Assembly (NCBI GenBank): GCA_003255025.1
Contig: QANY01009387.1
Span: 1,922,001 to 1,986,000, forward strand
DNA from: Datisca glomerata
Lineage: Eukaryota > Streptophyta > Magnoliopsida > Cucurbitales > Datiscaceae
DNA length: 64,000 bases
Reading direction: 5' to 3'
Notes under the pieces: model-generated
Seen by the model: only the letters and a program-made list of their open reading frames with translations
Told to the model about the DNA's origin: nothing
Databases searched by the model: none
Position numbers and translations under genes: made by a program
Shown: positions 34,079 to 44,902 of the stretch, piece by piece
Layout: every line of letters starts with the position of its first letter
How positions within the stretch are numbered: position 1 is the stretch's first letter

Positions 34079-36562
34079 CAGGGGCGGAGCCAGAATTTTG
34101 GTTCAGTAGGGTCACTGTCTTTTTCGACATATTATAATTATATGATATTTTTTCACGGTTTCTTTTCTTACAAAAGTCATTATTTTACAGTATATTTTTT
34201 TTGTCCGTTCTTGCTGGAGCGGAAGGATATTGATAGTCATATTATACATATCTACTGAAGAACAATACATGTAGCGGAAAAACTGTTATGTATTATTAAA
34301 TATTTTAATGTGTTAATATAAATGACGGTTATTTATATCAGATTTATTTTTATATATAAAAGAGGAAAATTGTATGATAATTATTTTTATATACAAAACA
34401 CGGCATAAATTATTAAGATTTTTTAGTAATTGCTAATAGAGAATCTGTATACAATTTTGCTATGTAATTTTGAACAATTTATTATTGAATTTATTTGTAC
34501 GGTGTAAGTAATAAAAAATTGTTTTAGTTTTTGGCATAGTAAGAAAAAATAGTTGATTTAATTTTATTGATGTGTTAATAAAATAGTTCATTAATTAGTA
34601 CGTAAAATCATGTGTGTGTGCATATATATAAATAAGACATAATGTGTATTCAAATTTATAAATAATCATTGACAATAAATTAAAAGTTTATAAAACAAAA
34701 CTATAAATAATAAATAATCTTATTCCTTTAATATAATTTATATAACTTTCCCAACAATTTTATCAAAAATGTTCACACAACTTTACCCAAGTATCCTACA
34801 TACCAAACAAGGAAATCATATTTTTCAATAACTTTTTTCACTTAATCATGCTTTACCAAACATAATAATCTTAATATATTGTCATATAACTTTATTACTT
34901 AAACATTTTCAGTTACTTAACTTTCTCAGCATTCTTACTTAACCCGTACCAAACGGCTCCTTAATATCTTCTAGCAAACTGAGGCTTGATGAAAGTGTGT
35001 TGAATGTTTGGCCAGAATTTGGTTTAAATGGAAAAATATCACATAAAGGTGAGCTTTTATTGAGAAACTTAACCAATTTTCACAAAGGATCTTTGATATG
35101 TTGTCTTGTCTTTATCTATTATTTGTGTTTTTCATGTGAAGTGTTGGTATAAACTCTGACCGGAATAAATCTTTTTCACTTTAGATTGTTGATTTTGGAG
35201 AAAGTGGTCTTGTTCGATGTTCTCGTTGCAAGGGCTACATAAATCTGTTTATGAAGTTTATTGACCAGAGAAGTCGTTTCATCTGTAACTTGTGTGGTTA
35301 GTATCGATATTGATTAAACTTTTTTATTATATCTTTTTATATGCTAACTTACCTCTATGTTAGTTGTTAGGAAAAATACCATTAAGATCAACAAAGTCAT
35401 GTTGAGCTGTCTTAATATTTTACTTCTATCACAGGAACAAAATAGAACAATGATGTAATTTTTTTTATTTTGGTTAAATACAATCTAAAACTGAATATAA
35501 ATGATTGAGGGACCCCCAATTCGTGGTTCCGTCCCACGGGTCCGATCATTCACGTAAAAAATGAGACATGATAAACAATTCAGTTATATTCTCCTTTATA
35601 AATTTAATATTTTTTAAATATTGATAGTTTATGAATAATATTTATTTTAGGGAAGAAACTAATTTTAATTTCAAAAAAATATTTGATATTATTAACATGT
35701 ATTCTAATCATTTAGATTTTAGATTTTATATATATGAAGAGTTTATCTATCCTTAATTCAAACTTAATATTTTATTTTATTCATTCCAATTAACGTGCAT
35801 ATCTTAATCTCACGAAATGACCCCGAGATGAGTTGGCGGACGAGTCGGAAGGGATGAAAAAAATCTCAAAATTCGATATCTGGACCGTTACGGTTCCACC
35901 AGGATCAGGATATTTTACGAATCTTTTGTGAGGCTTTGGTCTTGAAGAAAATAATATATCAAAATCAAGTATGAATAATTGAAACAAATAATAGTATTTT
36001 TATGAGGATTTGGAAAAGTAAAAATTATTTTAAAAAATGTTTAGATGTGTTTTAAGATGGGGAAGTTATGTGGTAAATTAGATTTTTGTGAGAAAATGAT
36101 AAGGAAAGTAATTTGAGATTGTTATTTTACGAGGCTAAATAATTTTATCATGACAAATAAGAATATTTGTAACAAACATGAGAAAGTGCTGAGAAATAAG
36201 TGTACGACGAACTTTATCACGCGGAAAGTCGAAAACAAACGGCTCCTAAGGACAAACAAAAGAATAAGTAAATTAGTGTATACATACATAAATTAAACAA
36301 CCACAATTGAAACTCGAAAAAAATAATAAAGTATCGGGATAATTTTCAATAAATTATTTTATCTATGTAGATATGGCCATGACACATTCGAAAACAAGAA
36401 CCTAAAGCGCATAAAACTAGGTGCGCACTCTTTTTAGTGGAATCGCAGTTGAAAACTCAATAGGGTTAAAAATAAAAAATAAAAAATTTACCTTACTAAA
36501 ATTTAAAAAAAAATTGAGTGAGGTCACTTGACCCCATTCTCACCAACGTGGCTTCGCCACTG
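34079..36562. mobile_element. hAT-like non-autonomous element carrying a SEC24 exon, 2.5 kb
   Basis: The ends are imperfect TIRs: CAGGGGCGGAGCCAG at 34079, and CAGTGGCGAAGCCACG read on the minus strand from 36562. Flanking 8-base direct repeats CTCGAAGT (34071-34078) and CTCACAGT (36563-36570) agree at 6 of 8, and 8 bases is the hAT target length. No transposase is visible inside. The interior is AT-rich except for a SEC24 exon and a less AT-rich patch at about 35800-35960 of unknown origin. Smaller nested MITEs are possible, since ACCAAACGGCTCC and AACAAACGGCTCC motifs occur at 34952 and 36236. Confidence 0.75.
35185..35296 (+). pseudogene. SEC24: Captured exon of COPII coat gene SEC24 (zinc-finger part)
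   Basis: The 112-base exon reads IVDFGESGLVRCSRCKGYIN, then LFMKFIDQRSRFICNLCG, the zinc-finger start of the SEC24 core, with all four Cys (two CxxC) intact. It is bounded by an acceptor (TTTCACTTTAG) and a donor (G/GTTAGT), so intron flanks came with it. SEC24 selects cargo in COPII vesicles leaving the ER. Sequence details fit the plant SEC24B/C-like clade better than SEC24A, from memory. No neighbouring SEC24 exons are recognised. It lies inside the hAT-like element, so transposon capture is inferred. Confidence 0.9.
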
Positions 36563-36570
36563 CTCACAGT

Positions 36571-37211
36571 ATTCTTACTTTACTTTTAAAAATAAGATCT
36601 TGCCAAACTAAAAAATTTTCTTCTCATAAAAGAAAACAATAATCCTAAAGAAGGAACCACAATAAGAGAATTGTCCTTTGATTAGTTTTCATAGTGTGCG
36701 CACTCTTTTTCTTGAACTTTACAATTTAAATTGTATAAAAGTAAGTTTTACAGTGAACCATGGTTAGTTAATGCAAAAATATGAAGTATTATTCAACAGA
36801 AATTTAACGGTCAAACATTAAGCTAAAATTCAGTTAATAATACGTGATACGTAAAAATTCGGATACGAGTTTTAAACGAGTATCATACGTTTACTTTTCA
36901 AAAATTCGGTACTAAAAATATGGCTTTAAAATTTATAAATAAATATTAATATAACAATATATTATGAATATGATAAAAAATATCATTCTACAAATTTCTT
37001 AAACATTTTCATAAACCAAAATATATTGATCAATTAATAGTATTCTATTCATACAAAATATAGTCATTAATCTAAAATATTCAATCCATAAAAACTAATT
37101 GAATTAATAAAAACTATCAAATAATGGGATTGTCGGGTGGTAAAGTTTCATCAAAATAAGATTCATTTGGGGTACGAAATAGCTCAGACCAGTTGCACAA
37201 GCTCATGTCAT
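36571..37211. other. Gene-free stretch, inverted copy of 31000-31210
   Basis: No gene. About 36760-36975 is the reverse-complement partner of 31000-31210. It is probably the 3' noncoding end of the hAT element whose transposase follows on the minus strand. Confidence 0.6.
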
Positions 37212-39173
37212 CTAAAGCAAATGGTTCTTTTTCAAAAAAAAAAAACATTCTGGTTCTTCTTCAAATCCTTCTTCAGCAAATGTATTGATATTAGAAAGAT
37301 CAATAGGCGTCATATCCAGCACTTCACGATCCTTATACATTGTCATCATCAAAGAGTTCATTCTCACGTACACCAAATCATCCAACATTGTCGGTACCAA
37401 TCTATTTCTCTTTTTCGTTTGGGTTGTTTCACATGCACTCCAATTTCTTTCACAAGCTGACGAGCTACAAAATTGACTCAAAATTCTAATTGCAATCCTT
37501 TACAATACATGGAATATTGAACCATTAAGCTTCCACCAAATACCTATAAATACAAGTATTAACATTAGGAATGAAATCAACATAAAACATATGAAAATAT
37601 AATTCAAAACGAAGAAACGCTTACGAGGATGACTAGTGTTTATCATAGCAGTGGCTGTACAATTGAACAAGGGCGGAAACTTTAAACGATATTAACTAGT
37701 TCAGTTACCAGCTGATCTCTTTCATCTAAAGAACCCAAACTTTTGAACAAGATATTCAACCCATTCTCTAATATCAATGTTGTCTTCTTTGTACTTCTCA
37801 CTAACCATATAAGTTGGATTAAGAAGTGCCGCAGTAGCATGTACCTTATGGAGAATGTTCTTCTCTCTTCTCTGCTCAAATATTTTCATCATAAGAGAAT
37901 AACGAGAAGGATCTTTTACACAATATTGATCAAGCGCTTCTTGTGCCCTCTCCATAGCATCATATAAATATCTTGTTGTAGATCCTTCACCATCTACTAA
38001 TCGAAGAACTCTCACCAGAGGCTCAACAACATTCACATAATCTTTCGCATCTACCCAGAAAGACTCATTCTGAATTATTGAAGTCGCTAACTTAGCCTGT
38101 CCAGTCTTAGTAAAATTTAAACCCCTCAATTCAGAAGATGCAACCAAAATTCTCAAATTGTTTTCACGATCAATTATCGATTGAAGCATCAAAAAGTTCG
38201 AAGCAAATCTAGTCTTACACGAAAATTTTAACTCCCTATCATCTGTATATTTCCTCATCAATTGCAATACCATACGATGCTTACACATGTAATCTACTAT
38301 TTTTTTCGCATCATCAATCACACTTTTCACCCATTGAATTTGATTATAATGATCTTTCAATAGCAAATTAATACCATGAGTTGTACATTTAGTCCTGTAT
38401 AATCGAGGATATTTTCCTATCAGCATGCAACCAGCAGACTCATAATTTGAGGCATTATCAGTAACTATTTGTACAACATGATCAGGGCCAATTTCATCGA
38501 TGACGGAAGAAAGAATGTTTATAAAGATACACACCAGTCAATCTCTCATATGAACATCCAAACGATTTTAAAAAAATAGCACCTAACGGTGAGTTAGCAA
38601 TAACATTAACCTATGACCGCCTTCTTATATCTGTCCAAGAATCTGACATAATAGTACAACCTGTACTAGTCCATGATTGTTTTACACATGCAACATAAGT
38701 CTCAACATCTGTTCTTACCTCAGGTACTAACTTAGTACGAAACGTTGAATAACTAGGTACAATATAACCACAACCAAAATCACCTAAAGCTTTACTCATG
38801 TCAAGAAATGACTTGGACTGAATAATATTAAATGCTATGTTGTTCATAATGCAAAACATTCTAGGATTGTGGTTTGAGTTAGATTAGATAGACCCAAAGA
38901 GCGAGCGTTCGATCCTTCATTAGTTTCATTAACCGAATCATTTATTCTTTTCTTACTAGAATCAGAACTTGAATCTCTAATTAAAAAATACGCTTTAGCT
39001 TGAACCTCCTCCGGTACTTTACTACATATATCAATATAACGACCACTAATTTCAGATAAATGAGACTTTACTCTAGAAATCCCTCCAGTAAAATCTCTCT
39101 CACAAAATTTGCACTTGAAACGATTATTTGATTGTTCAGCGTAATCCCAAAACTTATCTTTTTTCCTCACCAT
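37212..39173 (-). pseudogene. hAT-superfamily transposase (BED zinc finger, DUF659, hAT dimerisation), decayed
   Basis: Four minus-strand pieces in collinear order. Bases 39173-38844 carry a BED finger (NNRFKCKFCERDF, then SRVKSHLSEISGR). Bases 38859-38611 hold the start of DUF659 (STFRTKLVPEV, GCTIMSDSWTDIRRR). Bases 38534-37722 give the DDE core region (HVVQIVTDNASNYESAG, TKCTTHGINLLLKDH, ATAALLNPTYMVSEKY). Bases 37481-37212 give the dimerisation region (CSSSACERNWSACET, RNRLVPTMLDDLVYVRMNSL). Several of the DDE/RNase H-like motifs survive, for example DSWTD and TDNASN, but three breaks separate the pieces. It would have mobilised hAT elements, perhaps including the MITEs nearby. Confidence 0.92.
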
Positions 39174-40217
39174 GATAATAAAAATTCAGAAAATCTGAAA
39201 TAGAATCAATAAAACCTGTAACCAGGACATAATTTGAATTGATAGAAACTCTGAGAAGTCCAACTCCAACCAGAACAGAATTAATAAAGTCCAATTCAAG
39301 TCCAATTCAGTTTAATTTTCTACAATTAAATTCAGTTCAGAGAAGTCCAACTCCAACCAGAACAAAATTTACCTATCATCTTAAAACAATCAAATTCAAT
39401 TCAGGTAGTTTAGACCATTCCTAAAGTTTCTTCATCGGCATGAGATTAATTGATTCCAACCAGTACAGAAACTCCTAAAACTAATGAGAAAATCAAAATA
39501 GTCAAAACTCAAAAATGAAAGTACAACCGCCAGAATAAATTTAATCGATGAACTTAAGAACCGATCACCTTAAATCAAACATAAAATCAAAAACCAAAAA
39601 TTTGGAGGGAAAATCAAATTACCACAGAAAACAATCATAGGGAACAATGGAGAAACTCTTGGTCTCCAAGAAGTATAAATACAAGATTTTAGAGACGCCA
39701 AGGAGAAAGGATGACATGCAAAGACTTAAAACTTAGAAGTGAAGGAGACTAGAGAATTAAATCTGAAAATCAATGAAACCCTAGTTCCTTTGTCTTTAAA
39801 CGAGGGTGAGATAGAAGCTAATCAGTGAGAATCTTCGAGCTCTAGGTCGTTTGAGAGGGAGAAGCTTCGTCGAAGTCCAGCCCTGGATGCAAGAAGCAGG
39901 AGTGCAAGAGCAGCGCCGAGCAAGACCTTTTGCGAAGAATGGGGAAATGAGGATTTTTGCCATTTTAGTATACGCGTTTAATACGATTTTCGTATTAAAC
40001 GCATATTATACGGTTGAAGCAAAAAAATGAATATTAACTAACTTGGCAGTGAACACAACAAAAACATGTCCACATAACCAAAAGTCTATGATTTCATCGA
40101 AGTGCTAGAATCTGCATCTACAACTTAACAGCAAGCAAGAAAGAGTAACTTTGAAAAGAAATCATCATAATTCACAACTCATGCACCCAAACATGAACAA
40201 ATTAGTCATACCATAAA
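39174..40217. other. 5' flank of the hAT transposase and adjacent DNA
   Basis: No gene. It contains repeated AGAAGTCCAACTCCAACCAGAAC phrases at 39250-39285 and 39338-39365 and a 13-bp perfect palindrome at 39974-40002 that probably lies at the element end. The stretch 40020-40217 may be intron-like flank of the glycine-rich fragment. Confidence 0.4.
39974..40002. repeat. 13-bp perfect inverted repeat near the hAT element end
   Basis: GCGTTTAATACGA and TCGTATTAAACGC are separated by TTT. Such subterminal palindromes are common near DNA-transposon ends. No target-site duplication could be fixed here. Confidence 0.8.
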
Positions 40218-40384
40218 TTAGGTTCCACTACCGAGCTCACAAGGTAAATCAAGATCCCCATACTCAACACCACCATCAATGAAACTACCATTATTATGTC
40301 CATCCCCTCGTTTCCCACCACGACCAACACCACCACCAAAACCATTTTTGAAAATTTTTCCTCTTACCTTTCCACCAGTATAGC
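40218..40384 (-). pseudogene. Orphan exon of a plant glycine-rich protein (At5g11700-like)
   Basis: After an acceptor (GTTTATAG) the minus strand reads GYTGGKVRGKIFKNGFGGG, VGRGGKRG, then GGVEYGDLDLPCELGSGT and a stop. This matches the exon of large plant glycine-rich proteins (At4g32920/At5g11700/At5g47020 type) that contains GCTGG.GRG, NGFG.GGGHGGKGG and GG..YG...LPCELGSGSG. Those proteins exceed 1,400 aa and their function is uncertain; here only about 55 residues remain. The exon starts cleanly at a splice site, so it is a DNA-level fragment. Its vehicle is not identified; the truncated gypsy element begins about 100 bases to the right. Confidence 0.8.
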
Positions 40385-40487
40385 CTATAAACACCATAGT
40401 TAACAATCAAATAGTAGCAAGTCTACAGGCACACGTTCAGTCGAAACCTGTAGACAAATAAATGTTTTTCTGCCAACTATTTAAAAT

Positions 40488-42900
40488 ATGCATGACTTTG
40501 CTCTAACAGATTCTCCAAAAACCTTATACATCAGGACGTATAGTCAAATGAGCCATTGAGCTTAGTGAATTTGACATTTAGTTCATCCTACGAACTGCCA
40601 TTAAGGGGTAGAAGGTGGCGGATTTCATTGTCGATATGATGTCGGACCATGAAGAGGAAGCGAAGACCAGAGGGAACCCCCGAACCTTATATGTGGATGG
40701 TGCCTCCAATGAAATGGGAAACGAAGCGGGTATACTACTCGTAGCACCCGATCAATCTCGGAGCGAGTACGCCCTGTGTTTCGGGTTCAAAGTCTCAAAC
40801 AATGAAGTAGAGTATAAGGAGCTGCTCGCAGGTCTAAGGACGGCAGGAACCCTAAATGCGGGGACACTAAGGATTTACAATGACTCCCAGCGTATTGTCA
40901 ACCAGATCAAGGATGAGTATTAGTTAAAAGGGGACAACATGGCCATATACCTGACCCAAGCACGAGACCTTCTTAGAAATATGACTCATACACGATTTAG
41001 CAGGTCCCCCGAAGCCCAAACACTAACGTGGTAACATTTGCTAAGATGGCCTCTACCTACGATATTGAGATTAGTAGAACAGTGCCTGTGGAATTTATTC
41101 CCTTTTCGAGCATCAATGGTGAATAGGTGCTAGAAACAAGCACGGTAGGGGTGGTCCCATCGTGGATCACCCCTATATTCAAGTACATGTAGGATGGAAC
41201 ACTACCTCGATAGGAAAGCTGCACGCAAGCTCCGCCTCATGTCAACCAATTATATAATTATTAATGAAACTTTGTATAAAATAGCTTTTTCATATCCCTA
41301 CATGGGGTACGTCGCACCCGATGAGGTGTTGTACATCATGAAGAATGTCCACGAGGGAGTCTGTGAGAACCACAATGGAGCCCGAGCACTGCACCGTAAG
41401 ATAAAAAGGTAGGGGTATTATTGGCTGATGATGGTCTCGTACACCAAGAATTTTGTGAGAATGTGCGACAAATGCCAGAGGACCGTGGATATTCCACACC
41501 AACCGCCGGAATCACTCACCTCCATCCCAAGCCCATGGTCGTTCACCCAGTGGGGATTGGGTTTTATCGGTCCCTTACCAATGGGCAAATGCCAAAATAG
41601 CCAAGGCAGAGCCCTTAGCTACGATTACAGAGCATAAAACTACATAGTTCATATGGAAGAACACGATATGCAAGTTTGGCGTCCCCCACACGATCATCAC
41701 AGACAATGGCAAATAGTTTGAGAATGCTAGACTTAGGTGGACATGAGAACACCTCAAAACTAACTACCTTACCTCATCGCCAGCCCACCCACAGTCCAAC
41801 AGACAAGTAGAGGCAGTTGATAAAACTTTCAAACACAACCTAAGAACCAAGCTAGAAGGAAGGAAAATATTATGGGTCGACGAGCTCCCAAACATGATAT
41901 AGGCTTATAGGACCACAAGCAGGACAGTGATAAGAGAGACCCCCTACAGGCTGGTCTTCGGCACAAAGGCCGTTATACCTAGGGGTGAACATGGTTCGGA
42001 TAGTGGGCTAAAATCGAACTGAACCAAAACATTCGGTTCGGCTATATGCTGAACCAAACCGAATCATGAAGGTTAAAAGAACGGAACCGACAAAACCGTG
42101 AGTTTCAATTCGATTTGGTTCGGTATTATTAATTAATAAATAATTTTTTACATAATTTTTAAATAATATTAATGAAAAAAGTAATAAAAAAATCAAAGTT
42201 TTCTACATGTTCGGTTCAGCTCGATATCAAATTATATATAAAAATAAAAAATAATATGAATTTAAGATTTCAGTTTGGTTCGGTTCGGTTAAAAAACTGA
42301 ACATTTTCTGAACTGAACCGAAGATTCGGTTCGCCAGCTCTGTCGAATTGAACTAAACCACAGGGGCCTAAAGAACTAACCGAACCGACCATTTTTAGTT
42401 CGGCTCCGTTCGATTTGATTTTGAACATCCTTAGTTATGCTGGTGGAAAAGGACATACCCTCCCACTGAGTCCAACGGTACAGCCCGAAGCTAAAACTTC
42501 ATTGAGTTGAGGCACAACCTAGATGACCTGGAAGAACAACGGGACCATGCCAACTTGCGAAATGAAGCTCATCAGCTTGCGGCCTCGCGGTACTATAATT
42601 CTGGGACGGGAGTCCATCGATTTTGAACGGGCGACTAGTCCAATGAAAAAGGAAGGACGCAGAAATAGAAGCCCTCGAGAACAATTGGGAATGTCCTTAC
42701 CTGGTAATGAAGGTAGTGCGCCCACATACATATCGACTACAGGATGTGGATGGGTGAGACTTGATGCACCCTTGGAATACGAAGCACCTAAAGATTTACT
42801 ATCATTAACAAAAGAGAAAACGCCGAGGGTTGTGTCTCGACATGATATCAACTATAAATGTTATTTTCTCCAATGAGTTGACCAAGTAGGAAAAAGTTTT
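40488..42900 (+). pseudogene. Gypsy RNase H and integrase, decayed and split by a MITE
   Basis: It starts QILQKPYTSGRIVK at the end of RT. RNase H follows (LYVDGASNEMGNEAGILLVA, SNNEVEYKELLAGLRTA, IYNDSQRIVNQI) with its Asp and Glu residues recognisable. The integrase zinc finger (HEGVCENHNGARALHRKIKR, then MCDKCQR) comes next, then the core start PSPWSFTQWGLGFIGPLP, which decays into stops. The C-terminal part resumes after the MITE near 42441. Many stops and frameshifts show it is dead. Confidence 0.9.
41980..42433. mobile_element. 454-bp hAT-type MITE nested in gypsy integrase
   Basis: Starts TAGGGGTGAACATGG and ends in an imperfect inverted copy (ATTTTGAACATCCTTA). It is flanked by 8-base direct repeats GTTATACC (41972-41979) and GTTATGCT (42434-42441), equal at 6 of 8. 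The interior is rich in GGTTCGGTTCGG and GAACCGAACC motifs. The insertion splits the integrase codons for AVM/LVEKD, which join again when the element is removed. Confidence 0.85.
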
Positions 42901-42986
42901 GATTGGCGCGGTGCTCTAGCTCCATCTCGTCAGACTGGAAAATAGCTCTAATTAAAGCATAAATGTCTAGCTAAACTCCATAAATC

Positions 42987-43440
42987 AAAAAGTGATGACT
43001 GAAGTGGTGCTTTAGCCCGCCAATCAAGATTAAAAAGTGATGACTGGCGTGGTGGTCTAGTCCGTCAGTTGGGATTAAAAAGTGATGAATGGCGTGGTTC
43101 TCTAGCTCGCTAGTCGGGATTAAAAAGCGATTGGTGTGGTGCTCTAGCCCGCCAGTCAGGATTAAAAAGTGATGGCTGGTGTGGTGCTCCAGCCCGTCAG
43201 TCGGAATAAAAAAGTGATGCATATTGAGCATCCCAATTCGTCAGACGGGAAAAAAAACTCTAATTAGAGTAGAAATTCCTAGCTAGACTTCAAAAATAAA
43301 AAAGTGATGACTAGCATTATGCTCTAGTCCGCAAGTCAGGATTAACAAAGGATAACTGGCATGGTGCTCTAGCCCGTCAGTTGGGATTAAAAAGTGATGT
43401 TTGGCAAGGCCTTCTAGCTTGCCAGACGAGAAAGGAGCTT
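42987..43440. repeat. 45-bp tandem repeat in the gypsy spacer
   Basis: Units start AAAAAGTGATG at 42987, 43032, 43077, 43122, about 43164 and 43209, then degenerate copies at about 43300, 43345 and 43390. The unit is 45 bases, with one shorter copy. Each includes a GG(C/T)GTGGTGCTCTAGCCCG-like core. Tandem repeats between pol and the 3' LTR are a known feature of Tat/Ogre elements. Confidence 0.9.
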
Positions 43441-44902
43441 TATCTAGAGCAGAGATGCCTGACTTGACGCTAAACAGAAAAAGGATGTCCGGCGAAGCAC
43501 TCTAGCTCCCTAGACATGAAATGTGCTTCATACGGGAGCCGATGAACCTAGGTAAATGCCGAGTAGGGTTTGAAATAGGTCTACTCGAACAGACACCCCA
43601 TTGGGGGCAACGCGACTCCTTAAGGATACAACAACACTGTTCGACCCGACCTCCTTCAAAGGGGGCAACCTGCCCGAAAAGGAAATGATAAAGGTTACTT
43701 CACAACTAAGGATAACAAGAATTATTGCTTAAAATATTCATAAAGCAACAATGAGGAAAGGTTAAACCCCATCCGGGGCAAGTCAAAGCCCCAAAATAAT
43801 GAAGCTCGGGAAGCCTAAGGCCCAACTAAAAGTAAAAGGTACAGTTTATAACAGAAGTAAGAAAGGGGATGAGGAAATAAAAGAGATCATGCCCTCATTT
43901 GAAAGAAAAAGAAAGATTACAGGCAGAATGAGAGGAAAAGCTACAAAACCAATAAAGCTCCATGAGCGTCGGTGGAAATTCTAAACAAGCTCTGACGATG
44001 TGGGTCGAGTCTCCTCAGTTTGACCCAAAGGTAAAGGGGACCCCTCATAACGGAACAATCTTGGGAAGTTTCCAATACTTGAGGATTAAGGGCAGCAAGA
44101 GAAGGTCGGAAATCCTCCACACAAATGGGACCAGGACTTTGAGGACTGACCAAAAGTTCTGGTGGACAGTTGAGGAAGCTCAAGTTCCAGCTCAGGATGA
44201 GCATCATCAATATCATCTCGAAATCTCTCGTAGCCCATGGAGAACTCTAAGGGTAGGGCAACCTTGAACTCGAGAGACTCATTAGATCCCTTAAGTTATC
44301 AAGTAACCTCCCCTTCTCGACTCGTAGCCTAAGTAAGTTTCTCCTCCTGAAGTTAGAACTTATTCAACACGGCGCTCTCCTGCCGAAGAAGACATGTGAT
44401 GATCTCATCACGATCGGATAGTTAATCCTCTAAATCTCGATGGGTTTCTTGAGCTCGAACCATAGCTCCTAGATGTCGCATGTCAGCTGTTTATTGGCTT
44501 GGTGAAAGGAATCAAAATTCTGAGCCGTGATGGTGAACTCAGCCTCATACTTCGAAGTGGCCTCAGTCGCAACAAACATCACAGATCTACAACGCCAAAA
44601 TGCTCCAGCATCCTGATATTATAGGCAAGAATCCATAAATGTTAACTAGCGGGTAAAGAAATGGCAGATGGACATAAATGGTATAGGAAGGGACAATAAT
44701 TACGCCTAAGGTGTGATCCACAAGCATCAGCAAGCTTTCACAGTCCGCGTGCCAACCACTATTCAAGCAAGCTCTTCACCTCTCCCGGGGCTTAGTCCCA
44801 AGGACTAAAATTCTTTACCCCTGCAACCGAGGTCATCGGAGCCTTGCATTTTTGACCATGAAGGCTCGACCGGTCAGAACCCGGAGAATCGACCCTAAGG
44901 AG

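Noticed and set aside
43941..44267. Overlapping ORFs on both strands
   Set aside because: Non-coding spacer of the gypsy element; no domain recognised.
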